Shown here in pieces: positions 1 to 5,735 of a DNA stretch of 6,078 nucleotides. A program made the translations under genes and the position numbers. The DNA lies in contig RECT01000342.1 in NCBI GenBank assembly GCA_007693875.1, forward strand, positions 1 through 6,078. The letters run 5' to 3'. Each line of letters begins with the position of its first letter. Position 1 is the stretch's first letter. The DNA comes from Spirulina sp. DLM2.Bin59 (GTDB lineage: Bacteria; Cyanobacteriota; Cyanobacteriia; Cyanobacteriales; Spirulinaceae). The notes below the pieces were generated by a model, which saw only the letters and a list, made by a program, of their open reading frames with translations, did no database searches and was not told the origin of the DNA.

Positions 1-836
1 TAGGTATCGCCAGCCCCCACGGTGTCGATCGCCGTCACGGGCATCGGCTCAATGGTGTGCAATTGTTCCCCATCAAAAACGAGGGAACCGGCGGGCCCCA
101 GGGTGAGGGCAAAGGTGCGGGCCAGGGTTTTGAGATGGGCGATCGCCCCCTCCCGGTCTGCTGCCCCCGCCAAGGTCATCGCTTCTGCTTCATTGGCAAA
201 GAGCAAATCCACCCCCGGCCCAATAATTTCCAGCAGGCCATCCCGGAAAAACTTGGCCATATTGGGGTCAGAAAGGGAAAAACTGGTTTTCACCCCGGCA
301 TCGCGGGCAAAATTTAACCCCGTAATTGCCGCATCTTTCCCCGTGGGGGAGGTGACGAGATAGCCCTCGGTGTAGAGATATTGGGCTTGGGCCAGGGCGG
401 TGCTATCAATTTCGGCGGGGGAAATATCGGCACTGATCCCTAAAAAGGTGTTCATGGTGCGATCGGCATCGGGGGTGACAAATACTAGGCATTTCCCCGT
501 TATGCCTGCGGTGCGGGGTTGATGTTGGAGGTTGGTATCCAGGCCGCATTCCAGCAAATCGGAGAGGAAAAAGCCACCCGTGGGATCGCTGGCCACCTTA
601 CAGGCGTAGTAGCCCGTTCCCCCCAATTGGCTGAGGGTGACGAGGGTATTGGCGGCGGAGCCACCGCTGGCCTTTTTACATTCCACGCCCTGGAGATGAA
701 CCATGATCTCATTTTGGCGTAGTTCATCCACCAGGGTCATCACGCCCTTCTCAATCTTCAAGGCCACCAGTTGCTCCGGTGTCACCTCATATTCCATATG
801 CACCAAGGCGTTGCCGATGCCATAAACGTCATACAT
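1..836 (-). CDS. PfkB-family sugar kinase, adenosine kinase type (C-terminus cut by window edge)
   Basis: Likely a cytoplasmic ATP-dependent kinase that phosphorylates adenosine (to AMP) or a related nucleoside or sugar. The reading frame starts at ATG 834-836 and stays open for 278 codons to the window edge. It begins MYDVYGIGNALVHMEYE, as in bacterial adenosine-kinase-like PfkB proteins. Family signatures seen: SGGSAAN at residues 57-63 (substrate-binding glycine pair), ADRTMNTFLG at 124-133, LFANEAEA at 212-219, and the second PfkB signature DTVGAGDT at 271-278, where D277 is the expected catalytic base. Family members are about 330 residues, so roughly 50 C-terminal residues are missing. 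No Shine-Dalgarno sequence precedes the ATG. It follows the ABC permease on the same strand after 133 bp, so co-transcription is possible but a separate promoter is also plausible. Family assignment is firm; adenosine specificity is inferred, and ribokinase or fructokinase activity is not excluded. Confidence 0.9.
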   Translation of the reverse strand, partial: MYDVYGIGNALVHMEYEVTPEQLVALKIEKGVMTLVDELRQNEIMVHLQGVECKKASGGSAANTLVTLSQLGGTGYYACKVASDPTGGFFLSDLLECGLDTNLQHQPRTAGITGKCLVFVTPDADRTMNTFLGISADISPAEIDSTALAQAQYLYTEGYLVTSPTGKDAAITGLNFARDAGVKTSFSLSDPNMAKFFRDGLLEIIGPGVDLLFANEAEAMTLAGAADREGAIAHLKTLARTFALTLGPAGSLVFDGEQLHTIEPMPVTAIDTVGAGDT

Positions 837-873
837 AAGCCAATGTTTTCAATTTGCAGGTTTAAGCCCTTGG

Positions 874-903
874 ATGATACCGCGAACCAGGGATCTCCCT
901 AAA
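874..903 (-). promoter_or_regulatory. Candidate promoter of the kinase gene
   Basis: Read on the minus strand, TATCAT (874-879) matches five of six bases of a sigma-70 -10 box. TTTAGG (898-903) is a weak -35, with an 18-bp spacer. Transcription would start about 30-35 nt before the kinase ATG. The inverted repeat at 880-911 covers the spacer and the -35. The call rests on base matching alone; the kinase could instead be expressed by read-through from the ABC genes. Confidence 0.25.
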
Positions 904-911
904 TTTCGCGG
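880..911. repeat. Inverted repeat CCGCGAA / TTCGCGG
   Basis: CCGCGAA (880-886) and TTCGCGG (905-911) form a perfect 7-bp dyad. Within the 18-bp loop a smaller dyad, AGGG/CCCT (889-892 and 897-900), is nested around ATCT. The right arm continues into a run of eight G (910-917). No T-run follows on the minus strand, so it is not a standard intrinsic terminator for the permease gene. It lies between permease and kinase and could be a regulator site or an mRNA hairpin. The remainder of the gap (837-969) shows nothing else recognisable. Confidence 0.45.
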
Positions 912-969
912 GGGGGGCGCAAGATTTTTGTGCCTCCAGCAGGCTTACGCCAACGCCCCTAGGTGTGGG

Positions 970-1842
970 TTAACCGAATCGGCGGCGGAGCAGGGGCTGA
1001 ATCAGCAACAAGGCCACGCCATCGAAGGCCAGCAACACCGCCAACATCACGCCAAAATTGAGATCGCCCCAGGGGGCCGCCATGACGGGACTGGTGAGAG
1101 ACCATTGGGCATTGAAATAGATGTAGCGGATCGGCTCGATCGCATAGGTGAGGGGATTCAACGCCGCCAACCATTGCAGCCAGGGGGCCATGAAGGAGAG
1201 GGGGGCGAGGGCCGTGCTGGCAAATAGCAGGGGCAAATTCGTCACAAAGATCACGGCAATCAGTTCAATATGTCCCGGTAGGGCAAAGGCGAGGCCGAGG
1301 CTGAGGGCTGTCACCCCTAAAACGATGAGCAGGACAATGAGGGCGATCGCCCCCAACCCGATCAAACTGGGCAACCCCGCCCCCAGGGCCGCACTGGCCC
1401 CAATGATCACCACCGTTTGAATAAAAGCGAGGCTAATAATGTAGATTGTCGAAGCCGCCACAATGGAATAGCGGGAAGCCAGGGGGGCGACGAGGAGGCG
1501 ATTTAAAAACCCAAATTCCCGGTCAAACATCACCGGCAATCCCGCATTCAATGCCCCGGAAAAGGCGGTAAACACAATCACCCCCGGAGCGAGAAACTGG
1601 CCATAGTGAACATCAGGGCCAAACAAGCTTTGGGGGGCATTGGTAAACAGGGCCCCAAAGAGAATTAACCACATCATCGGTTGAATCACCCCCGCCACCA
1701 ATGTGGAGGGCCGCCGTTGCAGTTGAATAAACAGCCGTTGGGTGAGGGCAAGGGTTTCCTGGGTAAACTCCGCCAATGCCCCCAATTCTGGAGCTGGAGC
1801 AGTTTTGGGGGCCAGGGCAGTGGGACTAATGGATTGGCTCAT
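970..1842 (-). CDS. ABC-2 type exporter permease (DrrB-like)
   Basis: Integral inner-membrane subunit of an exporter, partner of the ATPase encoded just upstream at 1931-2956. From ATG 1840-1842 it has 290 residues, normal for this family. A polar N-terminus (1-45) is followed by about six hydrophobic segments near residues 47-66, 85-103, 129-152, 160-185, 193-212 and 262-283. ABC-2 hallmarks seen: FDREFGFLNRLLVAP at 106-120, the cytoplasmic coupling region after the second segment, and LAALNPLTYAIEPIR at 225-239 near the C-terminus. A TTG at 1891-1893 would add 17 residues. I rejected it because that extension translates a repeat-like intergenic sequence (PRSPSIPLRF) and has no better ribosome-binding site. 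The transported substrate cannot be read from the sequence; drugs, lipids or polysaccharide-related compounds are known for the wider family. Confidence 0.93.
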   Translation of the reverse strand: MSQSISPTALAPKTAPAPELGALAEFTQETLALTQRLFIQLQRRPSTLVAGVIQPMMWLILFGALFTNAPQSLFGPDVHYGQFLAPGVIVFTAFSGALNAGLPVMFDREFGFLNRLLVAPLASRYSIVAASTIYIISLAFIQTVVIIGASAALGAGLPSLIGLGAIALIVLLIVLGVTALSLGLAFALPGHIELIAVIFVTNLPLLFASTALAPLSFMAPWLQWLAALNPLTYAIEPIRYIYFNAQWSLTSPVMAAPWGDLNFGVMLAVLLAFDGVALLLIQPLLRRRFG

Positions 1843-1866
1843 AATTGAGATTTTAAAGAAGAATCT

Positions 1867-1902
1867 AAGGGGGATTGAGGGGGATCGCGGCAAGTCCCCC
1901 TT
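1867..1902. repeat. Cyanobacterial-type intergenic repeat (AAGGGGGA/TCCCCCTT)
   Basis: AAGGGGGA (1867-1874) and TCCCCCTT (1895-1902) form a perfect 8-bp inverted repeat around a 20-nt loop. The loop contains a second GGGGGATC (1879-1886), which could pair with the right arm instead. This tripartite GGGGGATT-GGGGGATC-TCCCCC pattern resembles short repeats I know from intergenic regions of many cyanobacteria; here it is a degenerate single copy. It sits in the 88-bp gap between the ABC ATPase stop and the permease ATG, so it would be part of the shared mRNA. Confidence 0.55.
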
Positions 1903-1930
1903 GGGAAGAATTAAGGTAATCTTCCCCGAT

Positions 1931-2956
1931 CTAAGCCGTTTTCATTGCTTGTTTTTGTTCTTTCTTAAGATCCCGCGTGCTGGCGGCTGCTAATTCCGCA
2001 TCCATGAGCGTGCGCCCCGTGGCAGCGAGATAAACATCATCCAGACTGGGACGGGATTGGGCCAGACTAAAAATCGGCAGACCGATAGCCGTTAACGTTT
2101 CTTGGATTTGGGGGAGGGCATTACTGCCCCGTTGCACGACAAGATTGAGGGAATTGCCTTGATCCGGATTGACAATCACTGTTTCTACAAAAGGGAGGGC
2201 ATTAAGACTGTGCTGGGCTTTTTGGGCTTCCTCCTCTGGGGTAAACTCCCGCAGCCGCAGGGTAATGCGATCGCCCCCCACTTGATCCTTTAACTGGCTC
2301 GGTGTTCCCTCCGCGATCACCCGGCCGCCGTCAATAATCGCAAGGCGATCGGCCAGTGCATCCACCTCTTCTAAATAATGACTGGTGAGCAGAACTGTTG
2401 TACCTGCTGCCTTCAACTGGCGCAAAAATTCCCACACCACAAACCGGCTTTCAATATCAAGGCCCACCGTCGGCTCATCCAGCACCAAAAGATCCGGCTG
2501 GTGGAGTAAACCAGCGGCCAGATCGATGCGGCGGCGGATGCCCCCGGAATAGGTTCCGGTTTTTTGGTCGGCGTAGTCGGTGAGGTTGAGGGCGGTGAGG
2601 AGTTGTTGAATGCGGTCTTGGGCGATCGCCCGAGGGATGTGATACAGTGCCGCCTGGAGCCTCAGGAGTTCCCGCCCGGTGAGGACTTTATCGAGGGCCA
2701 CCTCCTGGGCCACATAGCCAAGTCTGCGTCGCACCTGCTTCGGTTGCTTGATGGCGGAAATGCCGCAGACCTCCACACGGCCGCTATCGGGTTTGGCCAG
2801 GGTACAAAGGCAGCGAATTGTGGTCGTTTTGCCGGCCCCATTGGGGCCCAATAGCCCGAAAATTTCCCCCCGTTCAACGGAGAAGGAGATATCTTGGACG
2901 GCTGGGGTTTCCCCGTAGCGTTTTTGCAGATGTTCAATGACAACAGCGGCGGTCAT
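1931..2956 (-). CDS. ABC exporter ATP-binding protein, DrrA/daunorubicin-resistance type
   Basis: Cytoplasmic ATPase that drives the exporter formed with the permease encoded 88 bp downstream. From ATG 2954-2956 it has 341 residues. All nucleotide-binding motifs are intact: Walker A GPNGAGKTT (37-45), Q-loop Q84, ABC signature YSGGI followed by three arginines (136-143), Walker B LLVLDEP with catalytic E161, D-loop GLD (165-167) and switch H193. Tyrosine in place of the first signature leucine, and PSLDDVYLAATGR near 303-315, are typical of the DrrA subfamily, which carries an extra C-terminal domain (about 228-315). The last 25 residues are charged and Lys/Gln-rich. A TTG at 2978-2980 would add eight residues, but its only G-rich stretch is too close to act as a ribosome-binding site, so I prefer the ATG. 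It is the first gene of the minus-strand cluster. Confidence 0.95.
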   Translation of the reverse strand: MTAAVVIEHLQKRYGETPAVQDISFSVERGEIFGLLGPNGAGKTTTIRCLCTLAKPDSGRVEVCGISAIKQPKQVRRRLGYVAQEVALDKVLTGRELLRLQAALYHIPRAIAQDRIQQLLTALNLTDYADQKTGTYSGGIRRRIDLAAGLLHQPDLLVLDEPTVGLDIESRFVVWEFLRQLKAAGTTVLLTSHYLEEVDALADRLAIIDGGRVIAEGTPSQLKDQVGGDRITLRLREFTPEEEAQKAQHSLNALPFVETVIVNPDQGNSLNLVVQRGSNALPQIQETLTAIGLPIFSLAQSRPSLDDVYLAATGRTLMDAELAAASTRDLKKEQKQAMKTA

Positions 2957-3046
2957 GACAGCAGAAGGGGTGAGGGACAATGCCCCTTATTTTAAAGGGT
3001 TGCTGTCCGAGAATGGGGAAGGTTGGGGAATGCTACTCCTCAGGCT
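2957..3046. promoter_or_regulatory. Divergent intergenic region between the ABC operon and the glycosyltransferase gene
   Basis: These 90 bp separate two genes read away from each other, so both promoters should lie here or reach into the genes. The central CCCTT-ATTTTA-AAGGG (2984-2999) is an AT-rich 5-bp dyad. On the minus strand it contains TAAAAT, a fair -10 box roughly 30 nt before the ATPase ATG; I find no convincing -35 at the right distance on either strand. If either TTG alternative start (2980 minus, 3023 plus) is used, the region shrinks to 42 bp or more. Confidence 0.4.
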
Positions 3047-4627
3047 ATGCTGAATTTTGGCGAAAAACTGGGGGTGAGCTTGAGCAAAACCGAATGGCGT
3101 TGGTTGGGAGGATTAACCCTCGCTGCCCTGTTTCTCTGGTTGGTGGGCTTGGGTAATGCACCCCTGCGGGATTGGGATGAGGGGATCTATGCTGGGGTGG
3201 CGCGGGAGATGGTGCGATCGCAGGATTGGGTTCATCTCACCGTTTTTGGGCAACCCTTTTGGGCCAAGCCTCCCTTTGCCATCGGGTTCATCGCCATCGG
3301 GTATCAGGTTCTCAGTGGGTTCGGCGCGGCAGCCTTACAATCCCCCGCCCTCGAATTTGCCTGCCGCGCCCCCCTCGCCATCATCACCGCCCTCGGTGTG
3401 CCCCTCCTCTATCTCCTCGGTCGGGAACTGTTTTCCCAAGAACGGGGGGCAATCGCCGCCGCTGGGGTTTACCTCACCCTCCTGCCCGTGGTGCGCCATG
3501 GTCGTCTAGCCATGCTCGATGGCCTGATCAACACCTTTTTAATCCTCTTCCTGCTCTGCCTGTTGAAATCCAAACAGCGGCCCCCCCTGGCCCTCGGGAT
3601 GGGGATCGCCTTAGCGGCCATCGCTTTAACCAAGGGAGTTTTAGTCCTAGCTTTGGGGGCGATCGCCCTTGGTTATGTTCTCCTCCAACGGCAATGGCAG
3701 GTGTTGAAAAATCCCTACAGTTGGGTCGGTCTGGTCATCGGGGGGGCGATCGTCGCCGCTTGGTATGGAGCGCAATGGCAAACCTATGGTTGGGAATTCA
3801 TGGCCAACCATTTTGGCTTTCACAGTTTTGATCGCCTTAGTACCACCGTGGAAGGCAATGCTGGGCCGATTTGGTATTACCTTTTGGAACTGCTTAAATA
3901 TGCCTGGCCTTGGCTGATCTTTTTGCCCACGGCCCTAGCCCAAGCGGCACAACAATGGCGCAGGGGAGGCCTATTGCCCCTGTGGGGTTTTGGTTTTTTC
4001 CTGACTTTGGTAAGCGTCATGGGGACAAAATTGCCCTGGTATCTCTTCCCGATTTATCCCTTTTTGGCCCTGTTGATTGGCGGCTATGGCTTAACGCAGA
4101 TTTCGCCACAATTGCGCTACTTTTTTGGCTTTTTAACCCTAGCCAGCCTAGGAGGGGGGGCTTACCTGTTGTGGAGTGATCCACAACTGCCGTTAATCGG
4201 AGGGGCGGCGATCGCCTGCGTCACCTTCGCCCTCTGTACCCGCGCCTTAAGTCGCCCCAACCGAGAGCGTAATTTTTTAATCACCCTCACCATCGGCCTA
4301 TACCTGGGGTTAACCAGTTTCTTCCTCTCCCCGGCTTGGGTGTGGGAGGTGAATGAGAGTTTCCCGGTGCGGGCCATCGGGGCAATGGTGCGGGAAAATC
4401 TCCCCCCCAATGTGCCTGTGTATTTGGATTATCCCCATAGCCGACCCAGTTTAGATTTCTATGGCGATCGCCCCTTCATTCCTGCCGATTTTGCCACCCT
4501 CCAAACCCAACAGCAAAATCACTTCATCCTCATCAATGAACCCACCCGCGAAGCTTGGGGGGAATCCCTGAAAATTCTCGCCAGTGCTGACGGCTATCAC
4601 CTCATTGCCCCCCAAATTCAGCCATGA
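3047..4627 (+). CDS. ArnT/PMT-like membrane glycosyltransferase (GT-C fold)
   Basis: Predicted polytopic membrane enzyme that transfers a sugar from a polyprenyl-phosphate donor to an envelope lipid, glycan or protein on the outer face of the membrane. From ATG 3047 it has 526 residues, a usual length. After a first membrane segment (about 19-36), the first outer loop carries RDWDEGIYAGVAREM (41-55); D44-E45 is the family's catalytic or metal-site acidic pair. Other family-like features are AKPPF (73-77), HGRLAMLDGL (151-160), the loop ending WYYLLELLKYAWPWLIFLP (276-294) and KLPWYLFPIYPFLALL (328-343). About 11-12 hydrophobic segments are followed by a soluble C-terminal tail (about 435-526). 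A TTG at 3023 would add eight residues without similarity support. Acceptor and sugar are unknown; lipid A aminoarabinose transfer specifically should not be assumed. It opens the plus-strand gene run. Confidence 0.88.
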   Translation: MLNFGEKLGVSLSKTEWRWLGGLTLAALFLWLVGLGNAPLRDWDEGIYAGVAREMVRSQDWVHLTVFGQPFWAKPPFAIGFIAIGYQVLSGFGAAALQSPALEFACRAPLAIITALGVPLLYLLGRELFSQERGAIAAAGVYLTLLPVVRHGRLAMLDGLINTFLILFLLCLLKSKQRPPLALGMGIALAAIALTKGVLVLALGAIALGYVLLQRQWQVLKNPYSWVGLVIGGAIVAAWYGAQWQTYGWEFMANHFGFHSFDRLSTTVEGNAGPIWYYLLELLKYAWPWLIFLPTALAQAAQQWRRGGLLPLWGFGFFLTLVSVMGTKLPWYLFPIYPFLALLIGGYGLTQISPQLRYFFGFLTLASLGGGAYLLWSDPQLPLIGGAAIACVTFALCTRALSRPNRERNFLITLTIGLYLGLTSFFLSPAWVWEVNESFPVRAIGAMVRENLPPNVPVYLDYPHSRPSLDFYGDRPFIPADFATLQTQQQNHFILINEPTREAWGESLKILASADGYHLIAPQIQP

Positions 4628-4661
4628 GGCTGGAAAATTCGTCTTTTCCCAGATGACGCAG

Positions 4662-4690
4662 TTGGCTTCAGGGCTTTTTCTCTCTAATTA
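4662..4690 (+). promoter_or_regulatory. Candidate sigma-70 promoter before the small exported-protein gene
   Basis: TTGGCT (4662-4667) and TAATTA (4685-4690) are separated by 17 bp and each matches most of the consensus. Transcription would begin near 4697, just after the GTG start at 4694 but before the ATG at 4715. If this promoter is real, the shorter ATG start, or another promoter upstream, would be needed. The 66-bp gap after the glycosyltransferase stop shows no clear intrinsic terminator. Confidence 0.3.
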
Positions 4691-4693
4691 ACG

Positions 4694-5038
4694 GTGAGGA
4701 AAAGTCGTGGGGTCATGGTGGGGGCGATCGCTGCCACCTTCAGCCTTGGGTTTAGCCCCACAGCCCTGGCTAACGAAATGTTAGAACCGATTGCGGTCAT
4801 GACGGATTGGGTGAGTCCCCGGCTCAAGATTCGTTTTGGTTGGGATGAAACGGGTTTAACGCTCTATTACCCTGATGGCCAGCGGTTTTTGACTTCTATC
4901 GAATTACATCGTCGGGCGGTGGATGCTGAGGCAGCTTTAGCGCAGGAGCGGGCGAGGGCAGAGCAGGCGGAGGCGGATTTAGCGGCTTTGCAGGCAAAAT
5001 TAGCGGCGTTGGGGATTGATCCCCAAGATGTCAAGTAG
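4694..5038 (+). CDS. Small predicted exported protein with coiled-coil tail (Uma2-tail-like)
   Basis: I do not recognise a characterised gene. The 114-residue product from GTG 4694 starts with a Sec-type signal peptide: basic RKSR (2-5), a hydrophobic stretch (8-20) and an ALA/NE cleavage site after A26. The mature part has WVSPRLKIRFGWDETGLTLYY (39-59), then PDGQRFLTSIEL (60-71), then an Ala/Glu/Arg-rich heptad region (72-105) likely to form a coiled coil, ending LGIDP. From memory this order, short beta segment, LYxPDGxxFLTxxEL, coiled coil and LGIDP-like ending, resembles the C-terminal tail of long cyanobacterial Uma2-family (PD-(D/E)XK-like) proteins, yet no catalytic domain is present. 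An in-frame stop at 4685-4687 excludes an upstream extension. GTG gives the better signal peptide; ATG 4715 would remove its positive charge. It could be a genuine periplasmic protein or a gene remnant behind a new N-terminus. Confidence 0.65.
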   Translation: MRKSRGVMVGAIAATFSLGFSPTALANEMLEPIAVMTDWVSPRLKIRFGWDETGLTLYYPDGQRFLTSIELHRRAVDAEAALAQERARAEQAEADLAALQAKLAALGIDPQDVK

Positions 5039-5069
5039 GAAGGCACAATTCGGTTATCCCTAATCCTTC

Positions 5070-5096
5070 TTGCTCGTCTAGGCTATGGAATAAAAT
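5070..5096 (+). promoter_or_regulatory. Candidate promoter of the COP23 gene
   Basis: In the 103-bp gap before the COP23-type gene, TAAAAT (5091-5096) matches five of six bases of a -10 box, and TTGCTC (5070-5075) lies 15 bp upstream as a weak -35. The leader would be about 40 nt. No Shine-Dalgarno sequence precedes the ATG at 5142. No circadian or other regulator site could be recognised. Confidence 0.3.
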
Positions 5097-5141
5097 GGGT
5101 TGAGGTTGTAGTGCTCAACTATCAATATTTTCCTAAAAATC

Positions 5142-5735
5142 ATGGCAACTCACGAAAATAATGCGGCTTGGATTGGGATTGGTGGCTTGGTGTTGGGGGT
5201 GATTACGTTGGGTTGGACGGTGTATTCGGGGCGAGTGCCGTTACAGGTTACGCCTCAGAGTCAGTTTATTTGTGCGTTGCGGCCTGATCCTGATCCGGCG
5301 ATGGCTCGGCAGGTTTGGACGGTGTTGTATCAGAAGCATCCTGACAAGCAGCCGAAGGAGTGGCTGTACATGGTGCATGAGATGGGGGATGGTTGGAATA
5401 CTGATGTCCGTTGTCTGGAGATTGCGGATCGGATGAATATTTACAAGACATCGGGGCTAATTTCCTTTGAGTATCGTCCGGATGAGAGAACGCCGAATCA
5501 GTGGGTGATTTGTGCGCGAACTCAAGCGGCGCAGGGTTGTCCGCCCGTGGTGACGTTGATACCGGGGGATGAGGTGGCAGCGATCGCGGCGTTGCAGCGG
5601 GTGGCGAAGGGGTTGTTGCCGGGGAATCCGGGGAGTTATCAAAATTCGGGAGAGATTGTGGTGGAGCAACCGGGAGAGATTACGGTGGATCAACCGGCGC
5701 GGATTCCGTTGGCGGGTTTGTTGGCGGAGGATTGA
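5142..5735 (+). CDS. COP23-domain protein (circadian oscillating protein family), membrane-anchored
   Basis: The 197-residue product has one hydrophobic segment (about 9-28) without a clear cleavage site, so it is probably anchored with the rest outside the cytoplasm. Residues 41-160 fit the COP23 family of cyanobacteria: it starts FICAL, then WTVLY, an aromatic-rich WLYMVHEMGDGWNTDVRC block, EIADRM, an ISFEYRPDE-NQWVICA segment, a CPPVVTLIPGD turn and a helical end. Four cysteines (44, 91, 124, 133) are positioned as in the family and may form two disulfides. The founding member was described as a clock-regulated membrane-associated protein; its biochemical role is unknown to me. The C-terminal tail (170-190) holds two GEIxVxQP repeats. 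The gene prefers G-ending codons (GTG, TTG, ACG, GGG), unlike the C-ending choice in the glycosyltransferase gene. Its TGA abuts the stop of the convergent gene. Confidence 0.85.
   Translation: MATHENNAAWIGIGGLVLGVITLGWTVYSGRVPLQVTPQSQFICALRPDPDPAMARQVWTVLYQKHPDKQPKEWLYMVHEMGDGWNTDVRCLEIADRMNIYKTSGLISFEYRPDERTPNQWVICARTQAAQGCPPVVTLIPGDEVAAIAALQRVAKGLLPGNPGSYQNSGEIVVEQPGEITVDQPARIPLAGLLAED
5647..5694 (+). repeat. 24-bp tandem duplication in the COP23 gene tail
   Basis: Units 5647-5670 and 5671-5694 are identical at 21 of 24 positions and keep the reading frame. They encode successive GEIVVEQP and GEITVDQP segments. The 24-bp length preserves the frame. A further ARIPL segment after them may be a decayed third unit. 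Confidence 0.8.

Noticed and set aside
910..917. Run of eight G as a possible phase-variation tract
   Set aside because: It is intergenic and not within the likely core promoter spacing, so slippage would not switch a reading frame; a single poly-G run is weak evidence.
1843..1893. TTG-started N-terminal extension of the ABC permease
   Set aside because: It translates the repeat-like hairpin sequence, has no ribosome-binding site and is not needed for any ABC-2 motif; ATG at 1842 gives a normal length.
3226..3831. 201-codon open frame on the plus strand inside the glycosyltransferase gene
   Set aside because: Its product is rich in Arg, Pro, His and Ser with no domain, as expected from an alternative frame of a C-rich membrane-protein gene whose own frame carries clear family motifs.
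4616..4680. Intrinsic terminator after the glycosyltransferase gene
   Set aside because: Only a 4-bp AGCC/GGCT stem over the stop codon and an isolated CTTTTTC were seen, without a stable stem directly before the T-run.
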